A stretch of 64,000 bases of DNA from Vesta saturnalis (Eukaryota; Arthropoda; Insecta; Coleoptera; Lampyridae), in contig JARFJB010001817.1 in assembly GCA_036346205.1 (NCBI GenBank), positions 152,501 to 216,500 on the forward strand, in the 5' to 3' direction. The translations under genes were made by a program, and so were the position numbers. A model generated the notes under the pieces. That model was not told the DNA's origin, searched no databases, and was given only the letters and a program-made list of their open reading frames with translations. Below, piece after piece: positions 32,801 to 42,378 of the stretch (its first letter is position 1; each line of letters starts with the position of its first letter).

Positions 32801-35800
32801 ATCAAAATCCGTGAAGTCTTAGGCATAGATGAGACACTACAACAAGACGAAAATTTCAGTGGGATTTTGCCTAAAAGAGTTCGTTGTAGTTTTTGCACAA
32901 AAGACCGTAAAGCAAATATAGCATGTACTAGGTGCAGAAGAGCAATGTGCCGAGAAGACAGATCAAAACATAGCAGACTTTGTAATTAGAAATTAAGAAC
33001 ATTTGTTTTGTATTAAGAGTTTATATTGTTTCTGTTTTTATTTTTTTAATGTAGCAATAAATTATGTTTTTTTTAGCTTTTTCTATTGTTTGGGTCTATG
33101 TGACCCAGTGTGACCTCTATGTTGGTAAAGGTAACTATGACTTTCCAGGGTTAAATTACCTATATTAAGGAACATTTATTTCAGAAAGTAATGATTATAT
33201 ATAAGCTTACATTTTTTTTGTTTTAAATTGCATATTTGTGGTTAATAAGAGCACAGGAATTTTCAAAACATAATTTTTCATCTAAATGAGAATTTTTTTT
33301 ATCTGAGTCCAAAATTTTCCAACAAAATATTTTTGTAATATTGCATAACTTTTAAACAAGGAATTTTGAAAATCCTATAAAAGATGCAGATTAATATTAG
33401 AAACAAAAACAAAAAAAAATTATGTAAATATCTTTAATAGTTAATTTATTATAAGTTTTGTTATGAACGAATAAGTTCAAAGGTAAATATGTAATTAAAA
33501 ATTATTAATATTAATTTTATTAAATTCATAAATAAAAAGTTTACCTCGAGTAGGGTTTGAACCTACGACCTGTACTTTGCTAGAATACCGCGCTAACCAT
33601 CTGCGCCATCGAGATTCAAGCCCCAATCGACGCAAATTTTAGCTTTATGTATGTAGAACTGATGTACATTCTAAATATAATGAGATTACAATCAAATTAC
33701 TTATATTAATGAAATGTGAGCCTGCAAAATTAATAATAATTTTTAATCTTTAATAGTTATTGAGAAAAGTGTTTCCTGTACCTTAAAAAACAATGTTTTC
33801 GGGAAAACGCGATTAAACAAAAAATCAAATACAAAATTAGTTTTCCAAATCTTAATACATCCCTGCTCCATCTGAGGGTTGGTTGGGGTCTTCGTCCTCT
33901 TCATAGGTATCCTCCAGCTTCCTCTTGGCCAATTTTAATTTCTTCTATGGCCTTTTTAGCTTCTGCGATTCTCCTTGTGTCAATTTTCTTCATTGTTCTG
34001 ATACAGTTTAATCCAGGATTCATACTAAGCTCTTTCAAAATTCTGCATTTTGTAATGTTACCATTGTTGAATGTTGCTATGCCTTCATACACACCCAATT
34101 CTATTTCTCATAAAATTTGATTCTGGAATCGTCATGGACTATGGCTAAAACTATCTGTACATGGCATGACAAAAACGCTTGTAACTTGTGTTCTACCGCT
34201 CAAAATATAATAAATTTTATATCTAAATAGTCAGAATGAAGCGTTGATTAGAAAATCACAAAAATCTAACAATCGATTTTTTTACCAAAATAGTCATCCC
34301 AGTCCCCTTAAAAGACCTCTTAAGTAAAATTAAATTAACTGAAGCAGTAGGTGATAAATGTCAAACAAACCTGATATAGATTTTAGAAACTTTGTTAGTT
34401 TATTATGTAATTATTTTATTCATTGTATTACATTAATAATCGTAGGTGATTTTAATATACCAAACTTTGAAAATACCCAATATAATGACACTATCTGCAA
34501 TATTTTATTAATTTGTCTTGATTTAATAATATTATACATACTCATAATAGGCTTCTTGACTTAGTTCCTTCAAACATTAATTGTTTACGACCGTATGTCA
34601 TTTGTGATTGAAGATATTTAAATTTCCTATTAAAAAAGTGAAAAAATTAACAACTTTAAGCATGTAAACTTAAAGCCTGTCCGGTAGAACTGAACGGGTA
34701 TCGGATTAACAAGGAGGATTGTCAATATATGGTTCTATTGTGCTTGAAACCGCCTTAATGCTTTGCTGTCTCGTACTTATTGTACGTGACAAAGAAAGAT
34801 GGATATATTATGAATAATGCCTCTATTTCTGCCGAACAAAAGCGTTTGCAACTTTCACACATAATGACAAGGCAATAAGAATCAGATGCAGGTAGAATAG
34901 AAATTCAATAGGTATAATAAAATGCCAGTGGTTCTCAACACTGCTTTAACATTACATTTAAAATTTATGGAAGAATGCAAGTTTTTATAATAAACATTTA
35001 TAAAAGCCATTCATAATAATGAATATTCGATTAAGTATAGGTATTTCAATTTACATTTAGAAAGTTCATTGTATACCTAAGTATGGTAATGACGTTTTAG
35101 TGTACTCCAATTACAAAAGAATCCAAATAAATATGCAATACTGTAACAATAAGTAATTAATAATAGATTATTATACCATTTAGTAGGTACATATAGGTAT
35201 AAATAAAACAACTGCAATATCTATATTATCATTATTCTTTGAGTAAGCGTTTATATAAACTAACCATTAATATAATGCCGAAAAAGTTGAGTAAAGAAAT
35301 TCGCGAATTAGTTTTAAATACAGTCGATTATTTTAAAGAAGAAAAAGAAAATGGTGGTCCACTATTATCTACATTTTCTGTTCAACAAAGAACAGCAAAC
35401 GCGTTAAAACTTTCGGTTTCGACGGTGGGGAAAATCTGTGCTTTAAAAAAAATGGCGGCGAGTTGGAACCTCCAGTGAAAAACAGCGTGTCAAACTTTGC
35501 ACTACAGATTTTCCAGAAAATGGAAAACAAACAATTCGTGCATTAATATACGAGATGTACGCGAAGAAGGAACACGTAACGTTAAATTCATTATTAAACT
35601 TCTTAAAATTGAGAACCGCGTATGAAATAGGAAAAACCAGTTTGGCTCTAGTGTTAAAAATATGGGCTTTAAATTCCAAAAACCAACAATAGACGCGGTT
35701 TGTGTGAACAAAGCCACATTGTCGCCAAAAGAAACGTTTTTCTGAGAAAGTATCTCAAAAATCTTAACTCCGAAAGTTCGAGACAGTTTGTTTTACAGAC

Positions 35801-37391
35801 GAAACGTGGATATTTAGTAAAGGTAGTACGTCAAAATGTACTTGGCAAGATAACAGTGCAAAGAGTTTACATCAACCGAACAAATCATCAGATGGAAAAC
35901 GATTTATTATCATTGAAGCAGGTAACAGAAACGGTTTTATCGACGGAAGTCAATTAATTTTCGGTACAAAAAATAAATCATTAGATTATCACGATAATAT
36001 GAACGCAGAATTGTTCGAAAAATGGTTTGAGGAATCACTTTTACAAAAATTAGAGGAACCATCAATAATTGTCCTTGACAATGCGAGTTATCATTCTCGA
36101 AAGGCAGAGAAGGCAGTCAAAGTTTCTTGGAAAAAAGAAGAAATACAGCAATGGTTAACCGCTAAAAAAATAGCGTGGGAAAATTTTATGACAAAGGCAG
36201 AGTTAGTGGAATTGGCCAAAAGAAACAAAGTAGACCAATGCGAAAAATATGTAATCGATGAGCTAGCTCTATCATATGGACATGAAGTTTTGCGCCTGCC
36301 CCGTATCATTGCCATTTCAATCCAATTGAGTTGGTATGGGGCATTACTAAGAACAAATACGACAAAAGTATCGTTGCGACATCCGGAAAGACGAAGATGT
36401 TCTTAATACGTGGAACGACGCATTAAAAACAGTTAGTGCGGAAATATGGCAAAAATGTATTGATCATACGGATAAAATAATTAAAGATACTTTTGTTAAT
36501 GAAGAGATTGTGGATGAAGTAAGACCTCTTATTTTCACAGTTAACACTGAAGAAAGTGATGACGATGATCTTTTCCAAGATTTGGATGACTCAGGAAGTG
36601 ATGAATCTGAAGCGAATGACAATTATAATTTTTACATTTAATTATAAAAGTATATCTTTGTAATTTAATTAATATTTACTAACTATAATAAAAATGTATT
36701 TGTTATTGTTGTTATAAGTATAAGTGAAAGGTGTCAATTGAAATTACTTATAGGTAATTAGTAATCGATTATTATTTTTATTATACAAAAGTTGCATTTC
36801 TTCACAAATTATATAATGTTAAAGCAGTGTTGAGAACCACTGGCATTTTATTATACCTATTGAATTTCTATTCTACCTGCATCTGATTCTTATTGCCTTG
36901 TCATTATGTGTGAAAGTTGCAAACGCTTTTGTTCGGCAGAAATAGAGGCATTATTCATAATATATCCATCTTTCTTTGTCACGTACAATAAGTACGAGAC
37001 AGCAAAGCATTAAGGCGGTTTCAAGCACAATAGAACCATATATTGACAATCCTCCTTGTTAATCCGATACCCGTTCAGTTCTACCGGACAGGCTTTAGTC
37101 ACTTTTTTTTCTTTGCACTACAGATTGATCCTGTCTTAATATTTATCCTAAGAGACGTATTGCTGGAAAATCAATTCAGGAAAGTTTAGTCTCCAATTTT
37201 ACCCGATGATTTTAAAGAACAATTTCATACTGTAAGACTGAATGTGGTGAGAATGACTACGAACCTTCAGTTCAACGTGAAAATGTTGGGAAGAAGTTAC
37301 CTGAAATTACTAGTGAAGAGTTACTGAAGGTGTTCAAGTTAATATAGGTGATCCTGCTATGGTACCTGAAGTTCCAGTGAAGTGTAAAAGG

Positions 37392-37437
<46 letters not shown>

Positions 37438-40400
37438 AAATTTCAAGACTTCGAGCTTTACTTATGTGCTAAAGTTATTACTCCAAAAACGTATAGAGAA
37501 GGAATTAAGAATGACGAAGCGATTTGGGAGGAAGTTATGAAGAAAGAGATTGACCCTTGCTGCAGTAAGTATGGGAACTTGCGGATAGGCCTGAAAATCA
37601 AAAGTTCTGTGTAAGTGGGTGTACAGTTTAAAAAAAAAAAAATAGTGAAGTGACTAGCCATAAGGCTAGATTAGTAGCAAAAGGCTTCACACGAGAGTTT
37701 GTGATACATTTTAATAAAGCGTTTCTCCAGTAATAAGTACGTCATGTTTCAGATTATTGTTTGTTTTGTCTGTAAAATTTGGACAGAACCGAATGTTGCA
37801 ATCCAACGATTTGGGAAACGGTCTTCTAAGTAATTTCTAACTGCCAAAGCATTATGGGCTGGGGCACCGTCTTGTTGAAAAAAAAAATATTTGGAAGATG
37901 TTATTGTCGTTTTGTTAAAGTGCCGCTACAGATATCGCGTAAGTTCGTTAGTAATGCGACAGCGTTAGACTCGAGTGCATCACATTTACGCCGTCCTTTC
38001 GTGTGTTATTTCATAATTATTTTTATACTCAAATTATAAATACTCCAATATGAATAAAAAAAGACCAAAGACCACTAACTGAAGAACAACTTGAGTACTA
38101 TGCTGCACGAAATGATTCAGAATCTGGCGAGTTTTTTGACGAAGATGAAAATGGTGGTAGTGTTTATGTGCCTTCTGACAATTCCAGTGAATACAATGAT
38201 GCAGTCGTCTCTGAACCCGAAGATGAGGTGATTCTCGAACCTGAATCAATTATGACAACACATCTCAAGTAACCACATCAAATACAAACGATAATTTGTG
38301 ATCAGAAAATTCAACAAAATCCTGAACTATGTATTTTCCAAGAGAATTGCGGTTTGAAACTGGATACGACAAATCCTACTGTGAAAACGCTAGTGGACTT
38401 ATTTTTTAGAAGAATATATTGCATTACTAGTTGAACAAACGGATTTATATGCCGCACAATAAATTGCAAAGCGTAAAAGTATATCAAAATCTAAGAGGGT
38501 GTCACAGTGGAAAGACGTCAGCGCTGCAGAAATTAAAATTTTATTGCACTTTTATTACGAATGGGCCCTTGTTGTTTCCCTTCAATAGAACATTACTGGA
38601 GTACAAATAAACAAAATGTATAATGTAAAGTTTTGGAGATCACGTATGAGCCGAAATAAATTCCAATTATTATTGCGCTATTTTCACTTCGCTTACAACT
38701 CAATACCATCCTCAGACAGATTATACAAAGTGCGTCCTATACTACATCATTTCAATAATATTATGCGTCGAAACTATATGCCAAATAAAAATATTTCCAT
38801 CTACGAGTCAATGAGGTGGCGTGGAAGATTACATTTCCGCCAATACATAAAAAAAAATTAATAAATACAGTGTCAAACTGTACAAACTATGCAAATCCGA
38901 TGGTGTTATTATGAAAATAAAAATTTACAGCGGAAAATCTGAGGAAACTGTTAGTAATTTAGGTCACACTACTTACTTGAGTGCTATCTTGATAAGGGAT
39001 GTACAGTATACATGTATAATTTTTATAATTCTGTTGCTCTTACAAAATTACTTACTACACAAAAGACTTGTTTGTTAAAACCTACGAAGTAACAGAAAGG
39101 GGAATCACATAGATGTGATACATCGAAAACTTAAAAAAAGGAGAACTTTTTTGGCAGCGAAATGGTCCTGTTACTGTATGTAAATGGAAAGACAAAGTCC
39201 TCACCATTTCAAACATGCATGTTGTTGAAATGTCCAATCGCAATGAAAAAAATTCTATGAAACCAAATCTAATTCGGGATTATAATCAAGGAATCAGATC
39301 AAATGCTGTCATACTACACAGCTCTAAGAAAAACAATGAGATGGCCCAAGAAGGTTGCACTACATATAGAGATATATGTACATAATGCTCATAAAATTTT
39401 TCCAGCAGTAACTTCTAACATAAAACATAAAATTTAGAGAAGCATTCATCCACGTATTGATTGGAGAAGGGAATCAATCGGCTTCAAATAAAATGAAATT
39501 GCAAGAACTTCATTTTTTACAAAGTATTCCACTTACTGAAAAAAAGCCATATCGAATTTGCATAAAAGCTAAAAAACGGCGACAAACGCGATATTTGAGT
39601 CCCATCTGCAACGAGAAGCCAGCCCTTTGTGTGGAAGATTGTTTTAAAAATTATCACAAGACATAAAAATATTCTTTTACTGTTGATGTTATATAAACTT
39701 TGCATGAATATACTTTCAGTTCATTTATTACATTTTCCGTTTATGTAAGCCAATCTTGATTTTTTCTTCTGTTCCTTGAGGCCATCTTTTCATATTTACA
39801 CTGATATAATACGAATTTAATCATAGCTGTATAAATGTGCCAAGTAAATAAAACGTGTAGTTGACATCCGAGACAAGAACGCAAACTATGAGATAACTCG
39901 TAGTTGGCAGTCAATGTGTTAAAATATTATATCATTGAACTTGACAAAACTTTCTTCCAACACATTTGCCTTGACATGAAAAATTTATTTATTCAAAATG
40001 ATTCTTCATGATTTTTGTCCCCACTAAACACTACATCTAGAATTTACCTCTGAGATGTTTATTTCAACGATTTTTATACCTCAATTCACACTGCGACCTT
40101 CCTGGGTCCTGATACACTAACATTACTTTCCTTAATCCAATATTTCCACTAAATGTTTGTCACAAACATTTTGTTTTCAATGTACAGTTGCTCAAAAGTA
40201 GACATCAGGATGGGCAAATTTAAATTGGTTATAAAGCACAGACTTCTGAGAAGAGTATGTGTAAATGTTGAGTGATAAAATTAAAAACCAAAAGTCTTAA
40301 TTTTTATTTTGTTAATGTTTAACACATTGGATGAAAATAAGAATTGTTTTATTTAATACATTACTTACATTTTGCGATATATACCGAATATCATACTCAG

Positions 40401-41476
40401 AATAAATGTTTATTGTGCTAAATAAGTAATTTACGTGCAGCACATACATCATGGGTACGGTTAGCGAATAAAATAATTAACAATAGATGTATCAAACCAT
40501 TCCTAGAGGTAAACAAAAAAAAATATTTCTACATAATAGCAGCTTTCTGATGACACCTAGATCATAAGTGACCAGGGCATCCTACAGTTGACAAAAATTT
40601 ACATTGTCAGTCAGATGTTGATAGCTAAAGCCTTCCTGTGGTAATTTATTATAAACACAATGATACAGTTTATTTATTTTTTATTCATCCAAGTTCAAAT
40701 TATAGTGAAATGACCTGTTTTGAGTTTCTCTACAATAAAGAAATATTACGACAGGTTTTTTAAAAAGTAACAAGGCCTCAGCTTAGTATATCTGCGTTCA
40801 TTCTCTTCTATCGATGATAAACTTATGTATGTTTATTTCTTGTTTGGGTAGATGCTACATTTAAAAATTAGTAAACCATGGAAATTCATATAAATAAGTA
40901 TAATTTAATATTGCCGTGACTTCATAATAACAACTATCAACAATTGTTCAATTACGTACCTACCTACTCATGTGCCTATTTATAGTGCCCATTTTCTTAA
41001 TAAAACTGATATGATATAAAATTATTTACTGTTTATAATAGTACATTTATAGAATTAAGTGTTAATAGGCATTAATAATAACTTACCTTTTCTTTAACGT
41101 TTTCAAAAGATGAAGGACTAACTACAGAAAAACAAACTAAAAATACATCTGTTTGAGGATAACTTAATGGACGAAGTCGATCATAGTCCTCTTGTCCTAA
41201 AATGATATTCATAATTAAATAACTCAAATAGAAATTTGACTAAAATACCTGCTGTATCAAAAAGACCCAAAGTGTAAGGTTCACCTCCTATCATAACGGT
41301 AACTGCATAGTTATCGAACACTGTTGGTACATATTCTGAGGGAAACTTATTGGTAGTGTAACTAAAATAATATTGAATACCAAATAGGTTATACATTAAA
41401 TGCTTGCTTACCTTATAAGTAAACAGGTTTTACCTACGGCCCCATCGCCAACAACCACACATTTTATAGTTTGCAT
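26569..41476 (-). CDS. Cdc42: Cdc42 Rho-family small GTPase, four coding exons
   Basis: Cdc42 is a membrane-bound molecular switch controlling actin, polarity and vesicle traffic through effectors such as WASP, PAK and Par6. Coding exons are 41476-41412, 41361-41249, 41196-41087 and 26856-26569, all with GT/AG junctions and consistent phases, giving 191 residues, the family's standard length. Key parts are GDGAVGKT (P-loop, residues 10-17), [11 protein letters not shown] (effector loop, 32-42), LFDTAGQEDYD (switch II), the TQVD base-binding motif (near 115), CSAL (157-160) and a C-terminal KRRKCIIL, a CaaX box ending in Leu as for geranylgeranylation. A splice acceptor (TTTTAG) six bases before the ATG shows an additional 5' non-coding exon. 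All key residues are intact. The third intron (26857-41086) is 14.2 kb and full of transposons. Confidence 0.97.
27119..27400 (-). pseudogene. piggyBac transposase scrap in Cdc42 intron 3
   Basis: About 90 residues with [14 protein letters not shown] and [20 protein letters not shown], the stretch around the third catalytic Asp of piggyBac-like transposases. It diverges from every other piggyBac copy in the window. No ends visible; a truncated relic. Confidence 0.75.
27684..30401 (-). mobile_element. pogo/Tigger-type element with TA target duplication
   Basis: Inverted ends begin GGGGAGGGTGGGGCAA on the left and GGGAAGGATGGGGCAA read inward from the right, flanked by TA on both sides (27682-27683, 30402-30403), the target of the Tc1/mariner/pogo group. 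Sub-terminal copies of GGGGCAA-GTGAAC occur inside both ends, likely transposase-binding sites. It lies in Cdc42 intron 3 on the same strand and encodes one transposase. The ends and gene are nearly whole, so the insertion is relatively young. Confidence 0.88.
28043..29944 (-). pseudogene. pogo (jerky/Tigger-like) transposase with PHD finger, two stops
   Basis: A DDE_1 cut-and-paste transposase of about 630 residues. Order: psq-type HTH ([19 protein letters not shown]), CENP-B-type HTH ([33 protein letters not shown]), catalytic core with CDETG (first Asp), VLDGHSSH (second Asp) and [10 protein letters not shown] (third Asp), then a Ser/Thr-rich linker, a Lys-rich coiled stretch and a C-terminal PHD finger (CFCCNEWYS ... 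[15 protein letters not shown] ... CEFC). The frame is otherwise open but has TGA at 29905-29903, where relatives have Trp, and TGA at 28909-28907. A TTTTCAG just before the ATG at 29944 suggests an intron in its leader. Confidence 0.88.
30978..33150 (+). mobile_element. piggyBac element with TTAA target duplication, 2.17 kb
   Basis: Inverted ends CCCTGGAAGGTCA (left) and CCCTGGAAAGTCA (right, read inward) are flanked by TTAA (30974-30977 and 33151-33154). TGGGTC/TGACCCA repeats lie just inside both ends (near 31172 and 33088). It encodes one transposase on the plus strand, nearly whole. Orientation is opposite to Cdc42. Confidence 0.93.
31315..32989 (+). pseudogene. piggyBac transposase, near-complete, two lesions
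   Basis: From ATG 31315 an acidic N-terminus ([19 protein letters not shown]) runs to a frameshift near 31440. The main piece continues to 32728 with [29 protein letters not shown] (first Asp), ITVDNWFCS (second Asp) and [12 protein letters not shown] (third Asp). A single TAA at 32726-32728 precedes the C-terminal Cys-rich zinc domain, [19 protein letters not shown], ending at 32989. All three catalytic Asp residues are present. About 555 codons in total, typical of the family. Confidence 0.9.
33542..33615 (-). tRNA. tRNA-Ala (AGC)-like gene, full cloverleaf
   Basis: All four stems form: acceptor ATCTCGA with TCGAGGT (7 pairs, one G-T), D stem GCGC with GCGC, anticodon stem GTATT with AGTAC (one wobble) around loop CTAGCAA, anticodon AGC, and T stem GTAGG with CCTAC around TTCAAAC. 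A TTTTT run follows within ten bases on the minus strand, a Pol III terminator. Oddities: the first base pair is A-T rather than G-C, and the Ala-specific G3-T70 pair is absent (C3-G70), so its true identity or activity is doubtful. It could be a tRNA-derived element. Confidence 0.6.
33858..34100 (-). pseudogene. C-terminus of Kolobok/Mutator-like transposase
   Basis: The stretch reads [19 protein letters not shown], a [19 protein letters not shown] segment and an acidic [14 protein letters not shown] ending after a frame change near 33940. This pattern is the C-terminus of insect proteins usually labelled Mutator-like transposase, which includes Kolobok transposases. The catalytic part is gone. 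Confidence 0.55.
34350..34640 (+). pseudogene. Non-LTR retrotransposon endonuclease scrap
   Basis: [12 protein letters not shown] matches the IxGDFN motif of the APE-type endonuclease of non-LTR retrotransposons, followed in a shifted frame by an [10 protein letters not shown] segment, the next conserved block. It is cut off at 34671 by the insertion of the DD~83E transposon. Confidence 0.55.
34673..37095 (+). mobile_element. Mariner-related DD~83E (Sailor-like) transposon, 282-bp TIRs
   Basis: The ends are long inverted repeats (34673-34954 and 36814-37095), nearly identical over 282 bases and starting AAGCCTGTCCGGTAGAAC, flanked by TA (34671-34672, 37096-37097). One transposase lies between. 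The high similarity of the two long repeats means a fairly recent insertion, yet the gene is broken. The wide spacing between the second Asp and the Glu matches the DD82E group that I recall as Sailor, placed near Tc1/mariner. Confidence 0.85.
35275..36640 (+). pseudogene. DD~83E transposase, frameshifted
   Basis: From ATG 35275: helix-turn-helix [20 protein letters not shown] and [13 protein letters not shown], then pieces in changing frames to 36406 and an acidic C-terminus ending near 36640. Catalytic blocks are FTDET-like (near 35790, first Asp), [16 protein letters not shown] (second Asp, near 36080) and a [15 protein letters not shown] block (Glu, near 36320). About 83 residues lie between the second Asp and the Glu, with [20 protein letters not shown] between them, as in insect relatives with this layout. 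At least four frame changes. Confidence 0.75.
37130..37760 (+). pseudogene. Ty1/copia polyprotein relic
   Basis: [20 protein letters not shown] matches the start of the copia reverse transcriptase (normally EPKTYKEA...W--AM-EE), followed after a frame change and an A-run by [14 protein letters not shown], the next conserved block. A (TA)n tract at 37395-37434 interrupts the upstream part. Only the linker and the first part of the reverse transcriptase remain. Confidence 0.65.
37395..37434. repeat. (TA)n microsatellite
   Basis: About 20 TA units inside the copia relic. Confidence 0.95.
37765..37890 (-). pseudogene. mariner-like transposase scrap
   Basis: On the minus strand one open stretch reads [20 protein letters not shown] then [14 protein letters not shown], the region of the second catalytic Asp in mariner-like transposases (QQDGAPAH). 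Ends not found. Confidence 0.7.
38045..39665 (+). pseudogene. piggyBac (PGBD4-like) transposase relic
   Basis: An acidic N-terminus ([17 protein letters not shown]) near 38090-38270 is followed by [19 protein letters not shown] and [19 protein letters not shown] (first Asp changed to Glu-Ser in IYESM), then a [19 protein letters not shown] block near 39130 and the C-terminal [11 protein letters not shown] and [19 protein letters not shown] region ending at 39665. Many frame changes. It resembles the PGBD4-type lineage more than the others here. Confidence 0.8.
39666..41086. other. Cdc42 intron 3, proximal part, no recognised element
   Basis: AT-rich intron sequence just downstream of coding exon 3. 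No open frame or repeat with a recognised family. Confidence 0.5.
41087..41196 (-). CDS. Cdc42: Cdc42 coding exon 3
   Basis: Starts after TTTTAG and encodes switch II ([10 protein letters not shown]) and the [18 protein letters not shown] helix region, ending phase 0 at AAG before GTAAGT. The next intron is the 14.2-kb one. Confidence 0.95.
41249..41361 (-). CDS. Cdc42: Cdc42 coding exon 2
   Basis: Starts after TTTTAG at 41363-41362 and encodes residues 22-60, with the effector loop [11 protein letters not shown] and FDTAG. It ends before a GTATTT donor in phase 1. The introns on both sides are only about 50 bases. Confidence 0.95.
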
Positions 41477-41482
41477 TTTCCT
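41412..41482 (-). CDS. Cdc42: Cdc42 coding exon 1
   Basis: Begins after a TTTTAG acceptor at 41483-41484, has the ATG at 41476-41474, and encodes residues 1-21 with the GDGAVGKT nucleotide-binding loop. It ends in the AG of a split Ser codon at a GTAAGC donor. Confidence 0.95.
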
Positions 41483-42051
41483 CTAAAAGAAATGAATAGA
41501 ATTAAGACACAAACTACTTCAAGTGTACTAATTACGTATCAAAGTAGGTTAAATAGTTAATGTGTTTAAATTCCTACAACCGCTAAGTACGTGGTTTACC
41601 AAATGTAGTGTTATATACAGTTAAATTATTCATAAATTTCCTGCAATACACTGCCATTTTAAACTACTAGCGTCATTTTAAATGAATCACCCGGAAGTAT
41701 AGAGCGTATCTTTTTTTATTGATTAATAAACGGTAATTATGTAAAAATATTCTTTCAAGTTAATTACTTACTTTTTTCACTCAACAATATATAATACGAA
41801 GAATATGCAAAAACGTATTTTAATCTGGGTTGGGTTCCCTTACACTACACGTCACAGCAGTGCTGCCATCCAATGGTGACTGTAGCCCTTTAATTGTTTT
41901 GAATCAGTTAACATACGGGACAGGACATACATCCGTATAATCTAATTATTACACAAAATCTTTGCATTTACACACATTAATTTGCATATTTTTAAAACGT
42001 TTTCTCCATATTATACCAAAAGTGTATACTTTTTTTTATACATGTATATAA
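41483..42051 (-). promoter_or_regulatory. Cdc42 5' non-coding region
   Basis: Upstream of the acceptor at 41483 lies a 5' intron and, further away, a non-coding first exon and promoter that cannot be placed exactly. A CCGGAAG ETS-type motif occurs near 41692 and the sequence around 41820-41890 is less AT-rich. No other gene is seen. Confidence 0.35.
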
Positions 42052-42378
42052 TTAAACCCTTTCACGTCGACTTTTTTGCAATCGAAAGTTTGAAGTTTTT
42101 TCAACTTTAATTTAGCAAAGTTGTTAAAAATGATTATTTGCAATTGTTAAATTGTTTATTTTTAAATTATTGCTAATATGGGGCCCACTAGAGTTTTGCC
42201 GTGGGATATATGTGTCCCACGAGGGCCAATAGAATCAAAATAATTCCAACATACAAGGGCTAAATATTGTTTATTCCTTTTTTCGATCCCCTACAAATTT
42301 TTTTAATATTTATAGATAGGTAACAAACAAAAGTAAATTACTTGTGAAAACTTGAGAAACAGTTACATTAACTACTAA

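Larger units (their letters stand above)
30954..34307 (-). mobile_element. Kolobok-like element remnant, host of a nested piggyBac
   Basis: Inverted ends GGGGACCCCGATGACC on the left and GGGGACTGGGATGACT read inward from the right are flanked by TTAA (30950-30953, 34308-34311), the target of Kolobok elements. A complete-ended piggyBac with its own TTAA duplication begins 24 bases inside the left end. Removing it leaves about 1.2 kb, with a transposase C-terminus at 34100-33858. A tRNA-like cloverleaf also lies inside. The family call rests on the TTAA target and the C-terminal protein match. Confidence 0.6.
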
